Assembly (NCBI GenBank): GCA_016839665.1
Contig: JAEOTU010000346.1
Location: forward strand, 1 to 5,774
Length of the DNA: 5,774 nt
Reading direction: 5' to 3'
Source of the DNA: Candidatus Hodarchaeota archaeon
GTDB taxonomy: Archaea > Asgardarchaeota > Heimdallarchaeia > Hodarchaeales > Hodarchaeaceae
Notes under the pieces: model-generated
What the model was told of the DNA's origin: nothing
The model's input: only the letters and a program-made list of their open reading frames with translations
Databases searched by the model: none
Translations under genes and position numbers: made by a program
Shown here: one piece after another, positions 5,658 through 5,774 of the stretch
Position numbering within the stretch: position 1 is the first letter of the stretch
Layout of the letters: each line of letters begins with the position of its first letter

Positions 5658-5774
5658 ATGACGACAGAAGACGAGTATCTAGACTCACTCAAACGTGCTC
5701 GGAAAAACCTTCCAGCTCATGTCTTTGAGAAGTCACGGTTCCAAATACCAAAAGCTGAAGTGTTTCGAGAGGGG
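5658..5774 (+). CDS. eif2b: Translation initiation factor aIF2 beta subunit, 3'-truncated
   Basis: Only the first 39 residues are in the window; the frame continues past the edge. The piece shows the conserved opening of archaeal IF2-beta: an N-terminal helix (EDEYLDSLKRARKNLP), known to contact the gamma subunit, then the run FEKSRFQIPKAEVFREG, which aligns well with the RFEVP-type segment leading into the alpha/beta core. In the complete family of about 135-145 residues a C-terminal zinc ribbon follows; it is not visible here. The aIF2 trimer brings initiator methionyl-tRNA to the small ribosomal subunit in a GTP-dependent manner. In-frame ATG codons at 5649 and 5628 are alternative starts; 5658 best matches the usual N-terminus. 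AGGA at 5643-5646 is a weak ribosome binding site. Divergent from the permuted GTPase, with about 150 bases for both promoters. Confidence 0.85.
   Translation, partial: MTTEDEYLDSLKRARKNLPAHVFEKSRFQIPKAEVFREG

Overview
This window looks archaeal. It carries an archaeal A-type ATP synthase subunit B, the start of an archaeal/eukaryotic translation initiation factor 2 beta subunit, a stand-alone CRM/YhbY-like RNA-binding protein and a circularly permuted GTPase. Archaeal TATA-like boxes and GGTG-type Shine-Dalgarno sites lie in front of several genes. The DNA is AT-rich with roomy intergenic gaps. The MglA-like small GTPase, the roadblock/LC7 protein and a TPR protein with an unfamiliar N-terminal domain would fit an Asgard-type genome. 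That lineage guess is inference; no marker here proves it.

Left part (1-1666): a 5'-truncated MglA-like GTPase runs rightward to 468. It meets a leftward CRM-domain gene (893-591) tail to tail; the space between them holds a perfect 9-bp inverted repeat and T-tracts on both strands that probably end both transcripts. A gap of more than 300 bases follows, with no convincing gene but with nested inverted repeats around 1082-1204. The rightward roadblock/LC7 gene (1262-1666) then starts at a GTG placed 6 bases after a GGGGTG ribosome binding site.

Middle and right part (1747-5506): three leftward genes lie in the transcription order circularly permuted GTPase (5506-4718), atpB (4603-3170) and TPR protein (3000-1747). 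Gaps of 114 and 169 bases separate them, so they may not be one tight operon. The TPR gene has its own TATA-like box, a 13-base palindrome near the expected transcription start, and a GGGTGA site that favours an internal ATG over the upstream GTG. At the right edge aIF2-beta begins on the plus strand, divergent from the permuted GTPase; both promoters fit in the roughly 150-base gap.

How the genes relate: the permuted GTPase (ribosome assembly), the CRM protein (RNA/ribosome binding) and aIF2-beta (initiator tRNA delivery) belong to translation. The MglA-like GTPase and roadblock protein belong to families that act together as switch and regulator in bacteria. The TPR protein may be a scaffold, but its partner cannot be read from sequence. 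atpB stands apart from the other ATP synthase genes within this window. I found no mobile element, CRISPR array, tRNA or rRNA. The most worthwhile unexplained items are the N-terminal domain of the TPR protein, the structured-looking gap at 1082-1204, and the split GTPase/roadblock pair.
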